Origin: JBFHES01 sp041584015
Lineage (GTDB): Bacteria > Bacteroidota > Bacteroidia > Bacteroidales > M50B96
Length of the DNA stretch: 16,686 bases
Reading direction: 5' to 3'
Assembly (NCBI GenBank): GCA_041584015.1
Contig: JBFHES010000078.1
Span: forward strand, 1 to 16,686
Shown here: in pieces, positions 7,090 to 14,327 of the stretch
Numbering within the stretch: position 1 is the stretch's first letter
Layout: each line of letters opens with the position of its first letter
Made by a program: the position numbers and the translations under genes
The notes under the pieces: generated by a model
What the model saw: only the letters and a program-made list of their open reading frames with translations
What the model was told of the DNA's origin: nothing
Database searches by the model: none

Positions 7090-8823
7090 TTAATCCTTTA
7101 TTTTACCAAACTCAATTTTGTAATCAATATCGGGTCCTGAAAGACCTAACTGCTTTGCCTGCTTCCATTGCTGTTTAGCGGCTTCAATTTTATTCAACCT
7201 GTAGAGAATATCTCCATAGTGGTCAACAATTACAGCACTTTTATCGCCACCATATTTTATCGCTTTTTCAATCTTCTCCAGTGCTTCGGAAAAGCGATTC
7301 ATTTTATAAAATACCCAGGCATAGGAATCTAAATACGTGCTGTTATCAGGAGCTATAATATTTGCAAGTTCAATCTTTTTTAAGGCTATATCCAATTTTT
7401 CGCCACGCATAGATAAGTAATAACTGTAGTTATTAAGTACTTGCATATTCTTTGGATTAAATTCCAAGGCTTTCTCAAATGCTGCATCAGATTTCTGATG
7501 ACGCTTTAAACGATTTTCAAGCTCACCTATCTGTGAGTAAAACTCCGATGCTAGTTGTTCATCATCAACAACAAAGTCAGCTCCCATCTCCAGCATTTCA
7601 ATACCTTCCTCATACTTCTTAAGCTTCTCGCAGGCATAGCCCTGCATTAAATAAAACTTGTTATAATTTGGAAACAATTCTATAGCTTCTTTAGAATGGT
7701 CATACAATGTCTGGTAATCATTCAAAAGATAATCCAAAGTATGCAGCTGGTCCCAAATACGACTTACATCTTTTTGTTTAGATAAGATAATCTGGATCTC
7801 TTCGCGAGCCAGCGCGTATTCACCATCGGCAGTGTAATAATCTGCTAGCATCGCATGCCCTTGCAAATTATGAATATGAACCTTATTAACCGCTTTTATC
7901 AATTCAATAATTTCAGCTTTACTAACTGTTTTATTGTATGTTGTTTCAAGCTTAACAATCATATTTCCTTTTGGCTTAGCATCTAAGGATTCGTCCTGCA
8001 TACCAAGCATAAACTCTTTTAATGCAGCTTCCTTTTCCCCTTTGTTAAGTAGGTATTCACCAAAAGATAAATGTGCCAATCCATTTCCTGGATCGAGTTC
8101 AAATAAGGTTTTGTAAACATTTTCGGCTTCGGTATACTTTCCTTCGTTAATCAACGATTCAGCATACAAACCATAGTATCTTGGGTTTTCAGGATCTAGC
8201 AGGGTAAGCTTCCTTATTTCTTCCAGAGCTTTATCCGTTTCGCCAAGATTCATGTATAACTTTTCCTTTTCGAAGGCAAGTTTCTCATTAAAGCCATAAT
8301 TGCTTTCCAACTGATTATACAATGCCAAAGCTTTTTTTGAAAACTTACTGTTGCTTGCATAAATACTTGCCAACAATAGTTTAACTTCCAAATTTTCAGG
8401 GTGTTGCTTCTGTGCCTTTTCCAGGGATGTAATGGCCTCTTTATAGTCTTTGTTTTGTAACAATAAATTGGCATACAGCAACTGATACCAAATATTTTTA
8501 GCATCCTTTTCTGAGGCTATTTTAGCATAGGAAAGTGCTTTGTAATAATCCTTATTGAAGATATAGATATTCGCCAATTCATAATTAACAGCAGCTGCAC
8601 CGGGTTTAATTTCCAAACACTTGGTCAGATTAGCTACTGCCTCATCGTAATAACCCAATGTTTTTAGTTTATTGGCCTCAATAAAATGATACAAATATTC
8701 CATCTCCGCTTTTTCGGTGATTTCGGTAGCTGGTTTATTGGATTGTAATCCTTTAATAGAACTGCATCCTGTAACAAGCAAGAAAAAAGCTCCTGCCAGA
8801 ATATATTGCGAAATAATCTTCAT
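7090..8823 (-). CDS. TPR-repeat lipoprotein
   Basis: A 577-residue tetratricopeptide-repeat lipoprotein. I place the start at ATG 8823-8821: this gives a clean lipoprotein signal (hydrophobic 7-18, lipobox VTGC, C20) and lies 10 bp after the dut stop. An upstream in-frame start at 8892 would overlap dut and bury the signal peptide. From about residue 45 to near the end the chain is mostly helical TPR-type repeats, recognisable from pairs such as GYYDEAVANLTKCLEIKP, NKDYYKALSYA and NRFSEALEKIEKAIKYG. The Cys is followed by SSIKG without acidic residues, so surface export is not indicated. TPR lipoproteins act as protein-protein scaffolds; its coupled neighbours (DUF4292 lipoprotein, EnvC-like protein) are natural candidate partners. 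Specific function is unknown. Confidence 0.9.
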   Translation of the reverse strand: MKIISQYILAGAFFLLVTGCSSIKGLQSNKPATEITEKAEMEYLYHFIEANKLKTLGYYDEAVANLTKCLEIKPGAAAVNYELANIYIFNKDYYKALSYAKIASEKDAKNIWYQLLYANLLLQNKDYKEAITSLEKAQKQHPENLEVKLLLASIYASNSKFSKKALALYNQLESNYGFNEKLAFEKEKLYMNLGETDKALEEIRKLTLLDPENPRYYGLYAESLINEGKYTEAENVYKTLFELDPGNGLAHLSFGEYLLNKGEKEAALKEFMLGMQDESLDAKPKGNMIVKLETTYNKTVSKAEIIELIKAVNKVHIHNLQGHAMLADYYTADGEYALAREEIQIILSKQKDVSRIWDQLHTLDYLLNDYQTLYDHSKEAIELFPNYNKFYLMQGYACEKLKKYEEGIEMLEMGADFVVDDEQLASEFYSQIGELENRLKRHQKSDAAFEKALEFNPKNMQVLNNYSYYLSMRGEKLDIALKKIELANIIAPDNSTYLDSYAWVFYKMNRFSEALEKIEKAIKYGGDKSAVIVDHYGDILYRLNKIEAAKQQWKQAKQLGLSGPDIDYKIEFGKIKD

Positions 8824-8833
8824 TAATTTATTT

Positions 8834-9268
8834 TTACTTAACACCGGTATGGCCAAAACCACCGGCTCCTCTATCAGACTCATCAAGCACATCTACTTCA
8901 ATCCAATCAGCTGTTTCGTGTTTAGCTACCACCATTTGGCAAATGCGCTCTCCATTCTCAATAATAACATCTGTATTGCTTAAATTGATCAGGATTACAC
9001 CAATTTCTCCACGATAATCAGCATCAATTGTTCCGGGTGTGTTTAAAACCGTAATACCTTTTTTCAATGCTAAACCACTGCGTGGGCGAACCTGCGCCTC
9101 GTATCCCACAGGTAATTGAATGAATAATCCTGTAGGAACTAATTTTCTTTCTAATGATTTTAGAACAATTGGTTCCGTAATATTGGCTCTTAAATCTACA
9201 CCAGCAGCATGATTTGTGCTGTAAGATGGTAATGGATGATTTGATTTATTGATGATCTTTACTTGCAT
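8834..9268 (-). CDS. dut: dUTP diphosphatase (dUTPase)
   Basis: Hydrolyses dUTP to dUMP and pyrophosphate, keeping uracil out of DNA and supplying dUMP for thymidylate synthesis; the family is a cytosolic homotrimer. The 144 residues carry all five motifs in order: AAGVDLR (21-27), RPRSGLALKKG (61-71), NTPGTIDADYRGE (76-88), GERICQM (106-112) and the C-terminal phosphate-closing arm RGAGGFGHTG (133-142). It starts at ATG 9268-9266. The gene sits between a flippase (44 bp upstream) and an envelope lipoprotein (10 bp downstream), an arrangement I recall as recurrent in Bacteroidota. No metabolic reason for this linkage is evident. Confidence 0.98.
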   Translation of the reverse strand: MQVKIINKSNHPLPSYSTNHAAGVDLRANITEPIVLKSLERKLVPTGLFIQLPVGYEAQVRPRSGLALKKGITVLNTPGTIDADYRGEIGVILINLSNTDVIIENGERICQMVVAKHETADWIEVDVLDESDRGAGGFGHTGVK

Positions 9269-9312
9269 ACGCTATCTTATTTACTGCAAATTAACTATAA
9301 AATTAGGAATTT

Positions 9313-10809
9313 CTATCTGGCCAAAACCTGTTTAAGTTTGCGTCTTTCTGCAAAGTAAACAATACCAACAAAAACTAAAAACATTAGTGCATTAACGCTA
9401 TAGAAAAACAACTTGCTTTCCAGTTGATTAAACAAACTAACAAAGTAGATAAGACCACCCATTGCCATGTAAACAAATATGTTTTTCAGATCATATTGTA
9501 TTGGCATGTATTTTCTTCCCCAGAAATAAGAGATAAACATCATTACAGAATAACATGCCAAATGTCCCCAGGCCGAACCAATATATCCATAGAATGGTAC
9601 AAAAATAAAATTGATAAGTAAGGTAACCGAAGCACCAATTACAGCAATTATTGCTCCATATCTGGTAAGATCGTTTAGCTTGTACCAAACTGATAGATTA
9701 TAAAATATTCCAAGGAACATATTACCTATTAGGATGATTGGTACTACGTGCAATCCTTCATGAAACTTCTCATCAATAAAGAATTTAACCACATCAATAA
9801 ATAGGGTTACTCCTAAAAATATCAATAAACAAAAAACAATAAAATACTTCATTACGGCAGCATATACCTGATTGGCATCTTTTTCTTTTGCCTGACTAAA
9901 AAAGAACGGTTCGGCTGCAAATCGAAACATCTGAATAAAGATGGTCATTAACACCGCAATTTTAGTGTTTGCACCATACACACCTATTTGATCCATGGCA
10001 TACGCATTTCCATCCTTTATCCCTTCCGGAATAATCAATAAAAACTTCATTAAGGGTTTATCCACAACCTCGTTAATCATGCCTGCCAAACCAATAATGA
10101 GTAAAGGCCAAGCATAAGTTAACATACGCTTTAGCAATGCTTTATCAAATTCGAACTTAATGTTGTAAATATCTTTCAGCAACAATAGCAGGGTAACACC
10201 AACAGACAAAAGATTTGCGATAAATGCATAGCCAACACCAATTTCAGGATTATAAAATTGAAGCAAAAAACTATCCGATCCGTTTGTATGCAAGTAAGGC
10301 ATGTAAATGAGGAATAGTAAGTTTAATCCAATATTTACGCTAATATTTACAAACTTGAGTGTGGCAAAACGAATGGCCTTATTTTGCTGTCTTAATCGTG
10401 CAAACGGTATGGCCATAAAAGCATCGGCTGCCACAATAATACCCATCCAAATAATGTATTCGCTGTTCGACTCGTACCTGATCCAGCCGGCAATTTGATT
10501 GTGCATTAAACCAATAAGCAACATGAATAAAGACGAAGTAGTTAGTACTGCCACCATAGCTGTACTGAAAACCCGGCGGGAATTCTTTTCGGTTTCGGCA
10601 AAACGGAACGAAGCTGTTTCCATTCCATAGGTAAGTATCACAAGCAGTAGTGCTACATAAGAATAAAGCTCAGTTACAATACCATACTCGCCACGCTCAA
10701 ATAAACGGGTATAAAATGGTGTTAGCAAAAGGTAGTTTAGAAAACGAGGAACGATGGTTCCCATTCCGTAGATTACAGTTTGACCTGCTAATCGTTTTAT
10801 TGCCTTCAA
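9313..10809 (-). CDS. Polysaccharide flippase (Wzx/MOP superfamily membrane protein)
   Basis: A 498-residue, very hydrophobic protein with about 12-14 predicted membrane helices. Its N-terminus (KRLAGQTVIYGMGTIVPRFL, then YLLLTPFYTR) is typical of bacterial oligosaccharide flippases of the MOP superfamily, which move undecaprenyl-linked glycans across the inner membrane. No glycosyltransferase or O-antigen gene lies next to it, so the substrate cannot be read from context; MurJ-like lipid II transport is an alternative that I think less likely. The start is TTG (10809-10807), 4 bp after the acetyltransferase stop: no ATG or GTG start exists after the upstream in-frame TGA, and the first internal Met (residue 16) would cut into the conserved N-terminus. 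Co-transcription with its neighbours is likely. Confidence 0.88.
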   Translation of the reverse strand: MKAIKRLAGQTVIYGMGTIVPRFLNYLLLTPFYTRLFERGEYGIVTELYSYVALLLVILTYGMETASFRFAETEKNSRRVFSTAMVAVLTTSSLFMLLIGLMHNQIAGWIRYESNSEYIIWMGIIVAADAFMAIPFARLRQQNKAIRFATLKFVNISVNIGLNLLFLIYMPYLHTNGSDSFLLQFYNPEIGVGYAFIANLLSVGVTLLLLLKDIYNIKFEFDKALLKRMLTYAWPLLIIGLAGMINEVVDKPLMKFLLIIPEGIKDGNAYAMDQIGVYGANTKIAVLMTIFIQMFRFAAEPFFFSQAKEKDANQVYAAVMKYFIVFCLLIFLGVTLFIDVVKFFIDEKFHEGLHVVPIILIGNMFLGIFYNLSVWYKLNDLTRYGAIIAVIGASVTLLINFIFVPFYGYIGSAWGHLACYSVMMFISYFWGRKYMPIQYDLKNIFVYMAMGGLIYFVSLFNQLESKLFFYSVNALMFLVFVGIVYFAERRKLKQVLAR

Positions 10810-10813
10810 AATA

Positions 10814-11254
10814 TTAGCCCTTATATTTCATTAAATAGTGAACAATGTCGGCTTCAATAAATGGTTCTCCCTCTTTTACGAATCCAAGCTTTGCATAAAA
10901 ACCAACAGCAACATCCTGCGAGTTAAGATAGAGCTCCTTACCATTATCCTTTAATTCATCAAGCATGGTTCTTACCATGCTATCGCCAACCTTAAAACCT
11001 CGGGCACTTTTTAATACTGCAAAACGTTCCAGCTTGTAACCTTTTTCGGTTTCGCGCCAGCGCGATGTACCTACAGGTTTTCCATCAAGAAATACTAAAT
11101 AGTGCCAACAGTCTTTATCAAGACCATCAAATTCTATATCATTATCAACATGCTGTTCAATTACAAAAACCTCATAACGTATTTTATGAGCAATGTCGAA
11201 TAATGCTTCATCGCTGCTTTTGAACCTCTTAATTTCAATTGTATTATTTCGCAT
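10814..11254 (-). CDS. GNAT family N-acetyltransferase (YjcF/ElaA-like)
   Basis: A 146-residue single-domain Gcn5-related acetyltransferase. Visible marks are the N-terminal block IRYEVFVIEQHV (25-36), the ERFAVLKSARGFKVGDSMV stretch covering motif A (76-94), and the C-terminal FYAKLGF (119-125) that packs against acetyl-CoA. The pyrophosphate-binding loop is RGFKVG (85-90), where Lys replaces the middle Gly of the usual R-G-x-G-x-G/A pattern; acetyl-CoA may still bind through backbone amides. The acceptor substrate is unknown. The ATG lies inside the end of the upstream cation-exporter gene (11-nt overlap), a sign of translational coupling. Its stop is 4 bp before the TTG start of the flippase gene. 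Confidence 0.88.
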   Translation of the reverse strand: MRNNTIEIKRFKSSDEALFDIAHKIRYEVFVIEQHVDNDIEFDGLDKDCWHYLVFLDGKPVGTSRWRETEKGYKLERFAVLKSARGFKVGDSMVRTMLDELKDNGKELYLNSQDVAVGFYAKLGFVKEGEPFIEADIVHYLMKYKG

Positions 11255-12107
11255 CTATATAAATTGTCGCAGTCATGTTTAATTCTTCCTTTACTAACTT
11301 CACAAAGCTGGCAGTTATTTTATTGGCATCGTTTAACTCCATAGATCCAACCAGCTTTATATGAAAAGTTATCTCGGTATGGCCACCATATTGATGCACA
11401 TGTATGTGATGAATGGTTAAATCTTCGGGATAAATCCTTGCTCCTATTTCATCGAGTCTAAGAATAATTTCTTCATCAGGATTTTCACCTAACAATGGAC
11501 TAATCGTGTCGCTTAAAATTTTATATCCTGTAAATACAATCATTCCGCCTACCAACATTCCTAACACACCATCGATCCACCAAATGTAACCACCAATAAA
11601 TATTCCTACAAGAATAACAACCGACGAAATTGCGTCTGTTCTATGATGCCAGCCATCGGCAACCATTGAATACATTTTATGCTTTTTACCAGCGCGAATT
11701 GCAAACTGTGCTAAGGCTTCTTTAAATACGATTGAAATGATGGTAACAATAATGGCTACTAAACCAAAGTCAGCTACTTCGCCTGTTTTTAATCGATAAA
11801 AACCTTCGTGGATAAATTTTAAACCTACAGCAACCAGTATTACTCCAATAATTATCGAAGCAACTGACTCGGCTCTTCCGTGACCAAAAGGATGATCTTC
11901 GTCGGGTGGTTTTTCCGATATTTTAGCCCCAACTAATAAAATTACAGAAGTTAATGAATCAGATAAGGTATGCCAGGCATCGGCAATAAGTGCAACTGAA
12001 CCCGAGACAACTCCGGCCCAATATTTTATTACAAACAGTAACAGGTTTATTACCAAGGATAACCAACCTTCAAGCTTTAAATAAAAATAGCTATTACGTT
12101 TTGCCAT
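11244..12107 (-). CDS. Cation diffusion facilitator (CDF) family metal exporter, zinc-type site
   Basis: A 287-residue inner-membrane cation/proton antiporter with about six membrane helices and a C-terminal cytoplasmic ferredoxin-like domain (from about 210; HHIHVHQYGGHTEITFHI). The transport site consists of H46-x3-D50 in helix 2 (DAWHTLSD) and H154-x3-D158 in helix 5 (DGWHHRTD). The HxxxD/HxxxD pair resembles zinc transporters of the ZnT/CzcD kind, whereas E. coli YiiP has Asp at the first position. DHPFGHGRAES (71-81) is the conserved loop after helix 2. The gene is first in the minus-strand train and faces a divergent intergenic region with a candidate promoter. Zinc as substrate is inferred from the ligand pattern; iron, cadmium or cobalt remain possible. 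Confidence 0.93.
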   Translation of the reverse strand: MAKRNSYFYLKLEGWLSLVINLLLFVIKYWAGVVSGSVALIADAWHTLSDSLTSVILLVGAKISEKPPDEDHPFGHGRAESVASIIIGVILVAVGLKFIHEGFYRLKTGEVADFGLVAIIVTIISIVFKEALAQFAIRAGKKHKMYSMVADGWHHRTDAISSVVILVGIFIGGYIWWIDGVLGMLVGGMIVFTGYKILSDTISPLLGENPDEEIILRLDEIGARIYPEDLTIHHIHVHQYGGHTEITFHIKLVGSMELNDANKITASFVKLVKEELNMTATIYIDAK

Positions 12108-12136
12108 AGTTTGCTTTGTCTCTTTTAACTAGAAAA

Positions 12137-12144
12137 CAAAACTA
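12137..12144 (-). promoter_or_regulatory. Candidate -7 element for the minus-strand gene train
   Basis: The minus strand reads TAGTTTTG, a full match to the Bacteroidota -7 consensus TAnnTTTG, 29 bp before the ATG of the CDF exporter gene. The expected start site would give a leader of roughly 20-25 nt. No TTTG was found at the proper -33 distance, so this rests on one element. Confidence 0.4.
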
Positions 12145-12261
12145 CAATTAATGAAACAAGTTATTCCTACTCAGGCCAAACTAATATTAACAAGAGTTTA
12201 AACAGGAATATCTGATAATAAAGCGGATTCACTATTTTAGCAGATTATTGCATACAATTTA

Positions 12262-12294
12262 TTTGATTCTTTTTAAGTGCGTAACTTAATTTAG
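12262..12294 (+). promoter_or_regulatory. Weak candidate promoter for the GT-C/TPR gene
   Basis: TTTG at 12262-12265 is followed after 21 bp by TAATTTAG at 12287-12294, which matches TAnnTTTG at all but one position. The spacing is within the usual range for the phylum. The transcript would have a leader of about 55-60 nt before the ATG at 12359. The DNA is very AT-rich, so a chance match is possible. Apart from this and the minus-strand element, I see no repeat, small gene or clear hairpin in the 12108-12358 intergenic region. Confidence 0.25.
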
Positions 12295-12358
12295 ATCTTA
12301 AAATTTATGAACATTAATAAAGTTTAAGTTGCACAAGATCAACACTAAAACAAATTAT

Positions 12359-14257
12359 ATGGCATCTAAAGCTGTTAAAAAAAAGAAGGTTATTGAGAAA
12401 AGCTTTAATTATAAGCCATGGCTAATTGCCCTAATCATCTGCACGTTTGTAGTCTTTATTCCATCCCTACAAAATGGCTATGTTAATTGGGACGATGATT
12501 GGTTTATTCAGGAAAACCCGCAAGTACTTAATTTGTCTCTTGAAACGCTGCCTGCTTTGTTTGGAGAATTCTATAAAGGACAATATGCACCAGTAACAAC
12601 CCTATTATTGGCCATAGAGTTTCATGCCGGTGGCGGACAACCGTTCATGCTTCACCTGTTTAGTTTGCTGTTTCATTTGCTAAATATCTTTCTGGTATTT
12701 CTGATAATAGATGTTCTTGTAAAAAATAAAAAAGTGGCCCTACTTACTGCGGCGCTCTTTGCTTTACAACCACTACAAGCCGAATCTGTTGGATGGATAT
12801 CAGCACAAAAAGTAGTGCTTTATACTTCCTTTTTTCTACTTTCAATTTGGTATTACATTCGTTATGTTCAGCAAAATTATAAGCTAAGCTATCTCTTACT
12901 TTCGCTTCTGTTTTTTGTACTTTCATTCTTGAGCAAAGAACAGGCAGTTACATTGGCCATAAGCATACTTGGCATTGATTACATGCTTGATAGAAAACTA
13001 TTGAGTAAAAAAGTAATTATCGAAAAAGTCCCCTACTTTGTGTTTGCCATAATTATGGGATTGGTAACCATTCAGGCCAGCAAAACGGGTGAATTCTTTC
13101 AGGAAGGCAAATCATTTCCAATCTATCAGCAAATAGCTTATTCGTCGTATGCCTTTATGCTTTATCTAATCGAGATTATTTTTCCGTTCAGGCTATCGGC
13201 CTTTCACCCCTATCCTGTTGAGAATTACGAGTTTTTTCCAACCTGGCTCTATATTTTCATTCTACCAGTTGCTGCTATTGCCTACTATTTTTTCAAGCTT
13301 TTTAAAAAGAACAAACTATATGTTTTTGGCCTATTCTTTTTTGTAGCCAACATTATTCTAGTGCTTCAACTAATGCCACTTCGTGATTTTATTATGGCCG
13401 ACAGATATGTTTACATTCCAGCAATTGGAGTATTTCTGTTTGTTGCCCATTACTTAATAAAAATGCTTGACACCAAAAGCACGGCAACTGTTGCTAAAGG
13501 AATAATTGCAATCAGTCTGGTAGCCTTTTCACTATTATCATTTAATAGGGTAAAGGTTTGGAAAGACAGCTACACTCTTTTTACTGATGTGGTTAAAAAA
13601 TATCCTGAATCATCAGTTGGTTGGAACAATAGAGGTTTGGCCAACTCCGATTTAAACAAACACGACAAAGCTGTAATTGATTATAAGAATGCTTTAAAAT
13701 ACAATCCAAATTCCCTGTTCGTATACAACAACATGGGTATTTCATTAGCCAACATTGGTAAGATGAACGAATCGGTTCAAGTGCTTGAAGAAGCCATAAA
13801 ACGAGAGTCAAACTTTGCCCAGGCATATTATAATCTTGCCGATACTAAATCTAAAATGAATGATCTTCAAGGATCTATAAATGCATATAATAGTTTTCTT
13901 GAACTTAAACCCAACTATACTTCTGCATATGTTTCACGTGGAATAGTGTATGCTAAACTCGGCAACTTCGATCAGGCTTTGGTAGATCTAAATACTGCAG
14001 TACAACAACAACCTGGAAATGAGCAAGCCTATTTAAATAGAGGTGTTATTTACTTAAACATGAAATCGTATAGCAATGCAGTTGCCGATTTTACAACAAC
14101 TTTAAAAATGCGTCCAAACTTTGATTATGCCTATTTTAACAGAGGAATTGCTAAAGTAAGTATGGGTGATAAAACTGGAGGTTGTGAAGATTTGCAGCAA
14201 GCTGCACGTTTAGGCTTTAAACAAGCCAATGGAGCATTGCAGCAGTTCTGCAAATAA
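12359..14257 (+). CDS. TMTC-like polytopic GT-C glycosyltransferase-type protein with C-terminal TPR repeats
   Basis: A 632-residue protein. The N-terminal about 400 residues are polytopic, with hydrophobic segments near 20-36, 95-121, 126-140, 150-168, 176-192, 224-242, 257-277, 294-312, 319-339, 349-368 and 378-394. The rest (418 to about 625) is six TPR units beginning SSVGWNNRG, SLFVYNNMG, FAQAYYNLA, YTSAYVSRG, NEQAYLNRG and FDYAYFNRG. The membrane part has marks of the TMTC/DUF1736-like GT-C group: an acidic cluster DDD at 45-47 just after the first helix, ESVGWISAQK (142-151), LSKEQ (191-195) and ADRYVYIPAIG (347-357). Members probably transfer sugars from polyprenyl-phosphate donors to extracytoplasmic proteins; activity here is not shown. 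The usual HPxHxES motif reads QPLQAES (137-143). I chose ATG 12359 over an in-frame TTG at 12329 because the shorter form begins normally before a Lys-rich cytoplasmic tail. Confidence 0.8.
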   Translation: MASKAVKKKKVIEKSFNYKPWLIALIICTFVVFIPSLQNGYVNWDDDWFIQENPQVLNLSLETLPALFGEFYKGQYAPVTTLLLAIEFHAGGGQPFMLHLFSLLFHLLNIFLVFLIIDVLVKNKKVALLTAALFALQPLQAESVGWISAQKVVLYTSFFLLSIWYYIRYVQQNYKLSYLLLSLLFFVLSFLSKEQAVTLAISILGIDYMLDRKLLSKKVIIEKVPYFVFAIIMGLVTIQASKTGEFFQEGKSFPIYQQIAYSSYAFMLYLIEIIFPFRLSAFHPYPVENYEFFPTWLYIFILPVAAIAYYFFKLFKKNKLYVFGLFFFVANIILVLQLMPLRDFIMADRYVYIPAIGVFLFVAHYLIKMLDTKSTATVAKGIIAISLVAFSLLSFNRVKVWKDSYTLFTDVVKKYPESSVGWNNRGLANSDLNKHDKAVIDYKNALKYNPNSLFVYNNMGISLANIGKMNESVQVLEEAIKRESNFAQAYYNLADTKSKMNDLQGSINAYNSFLELKPNYTSAYVSRGIVYAKLGNFDQALVDLNTAVQQQPGNEQAYLNRGVIYLNMKSYSNAVADFTTTLKMRPNFDYAYFNRGIAKVSMGDKTGGCEDLQQAARLGFKQANGALQQFCK

Positions 14258-14315
14258 AATGCAATACGGAAGTTTTAGTACACCTTAGGAACTCATAACT
14301 TCAGTGACTTCTTTC

Positions 14316-14323
14316 TATATTTG
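14316..14323 (+). promoter_or_regulatory. TATATTTG -7 element immediately before ansA
   Basis: The sequence TATATTTG fits the Bacteroidota -7 consensus TAnnTTTG exactly and ends 4 bp before the ansA ATG at 14328. Transcription from it would begin at or next to the start codon, giving a leaderless or nearly leaderless message. No -33 TTTG is visible at the expected distance. The gap from the upstream stop (14258-14327) holds no clear terminator, only a 6-bp inverted repeat (14269-14274 with 14297-14302) with a 22-nt loop. Confidence 0.4.
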
Positions 14324-14327
14324 CGGC

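Noticed and set aside
8824..8892. Upstream start giving a 600-residue TPR protein
   Set aside because: It overlaps the 3' end of dut and places 23 residues ahead of a clear lipoprotein signal; ATG at 8823 is better.
12329..12358. TTG start ten codons upstream for the GT-C/TPR protein
   Set aside because: The ATG at 12359 gives a normal N-terminus and the extra residues show no conserved feature.
14304..14327. GTG start eight codons upstream for asparaginase
   Set aside because: The extension precedes the first beta strand and coincides with the TATATTTG element; the ATG at 14328 fits the family.
14258..14327. Possible rho-independent terminator after the GT-C/TPR gene
   Set aside because: The only inverted repeat is 6 bp with a 22-nt loop and no T-run behind it.
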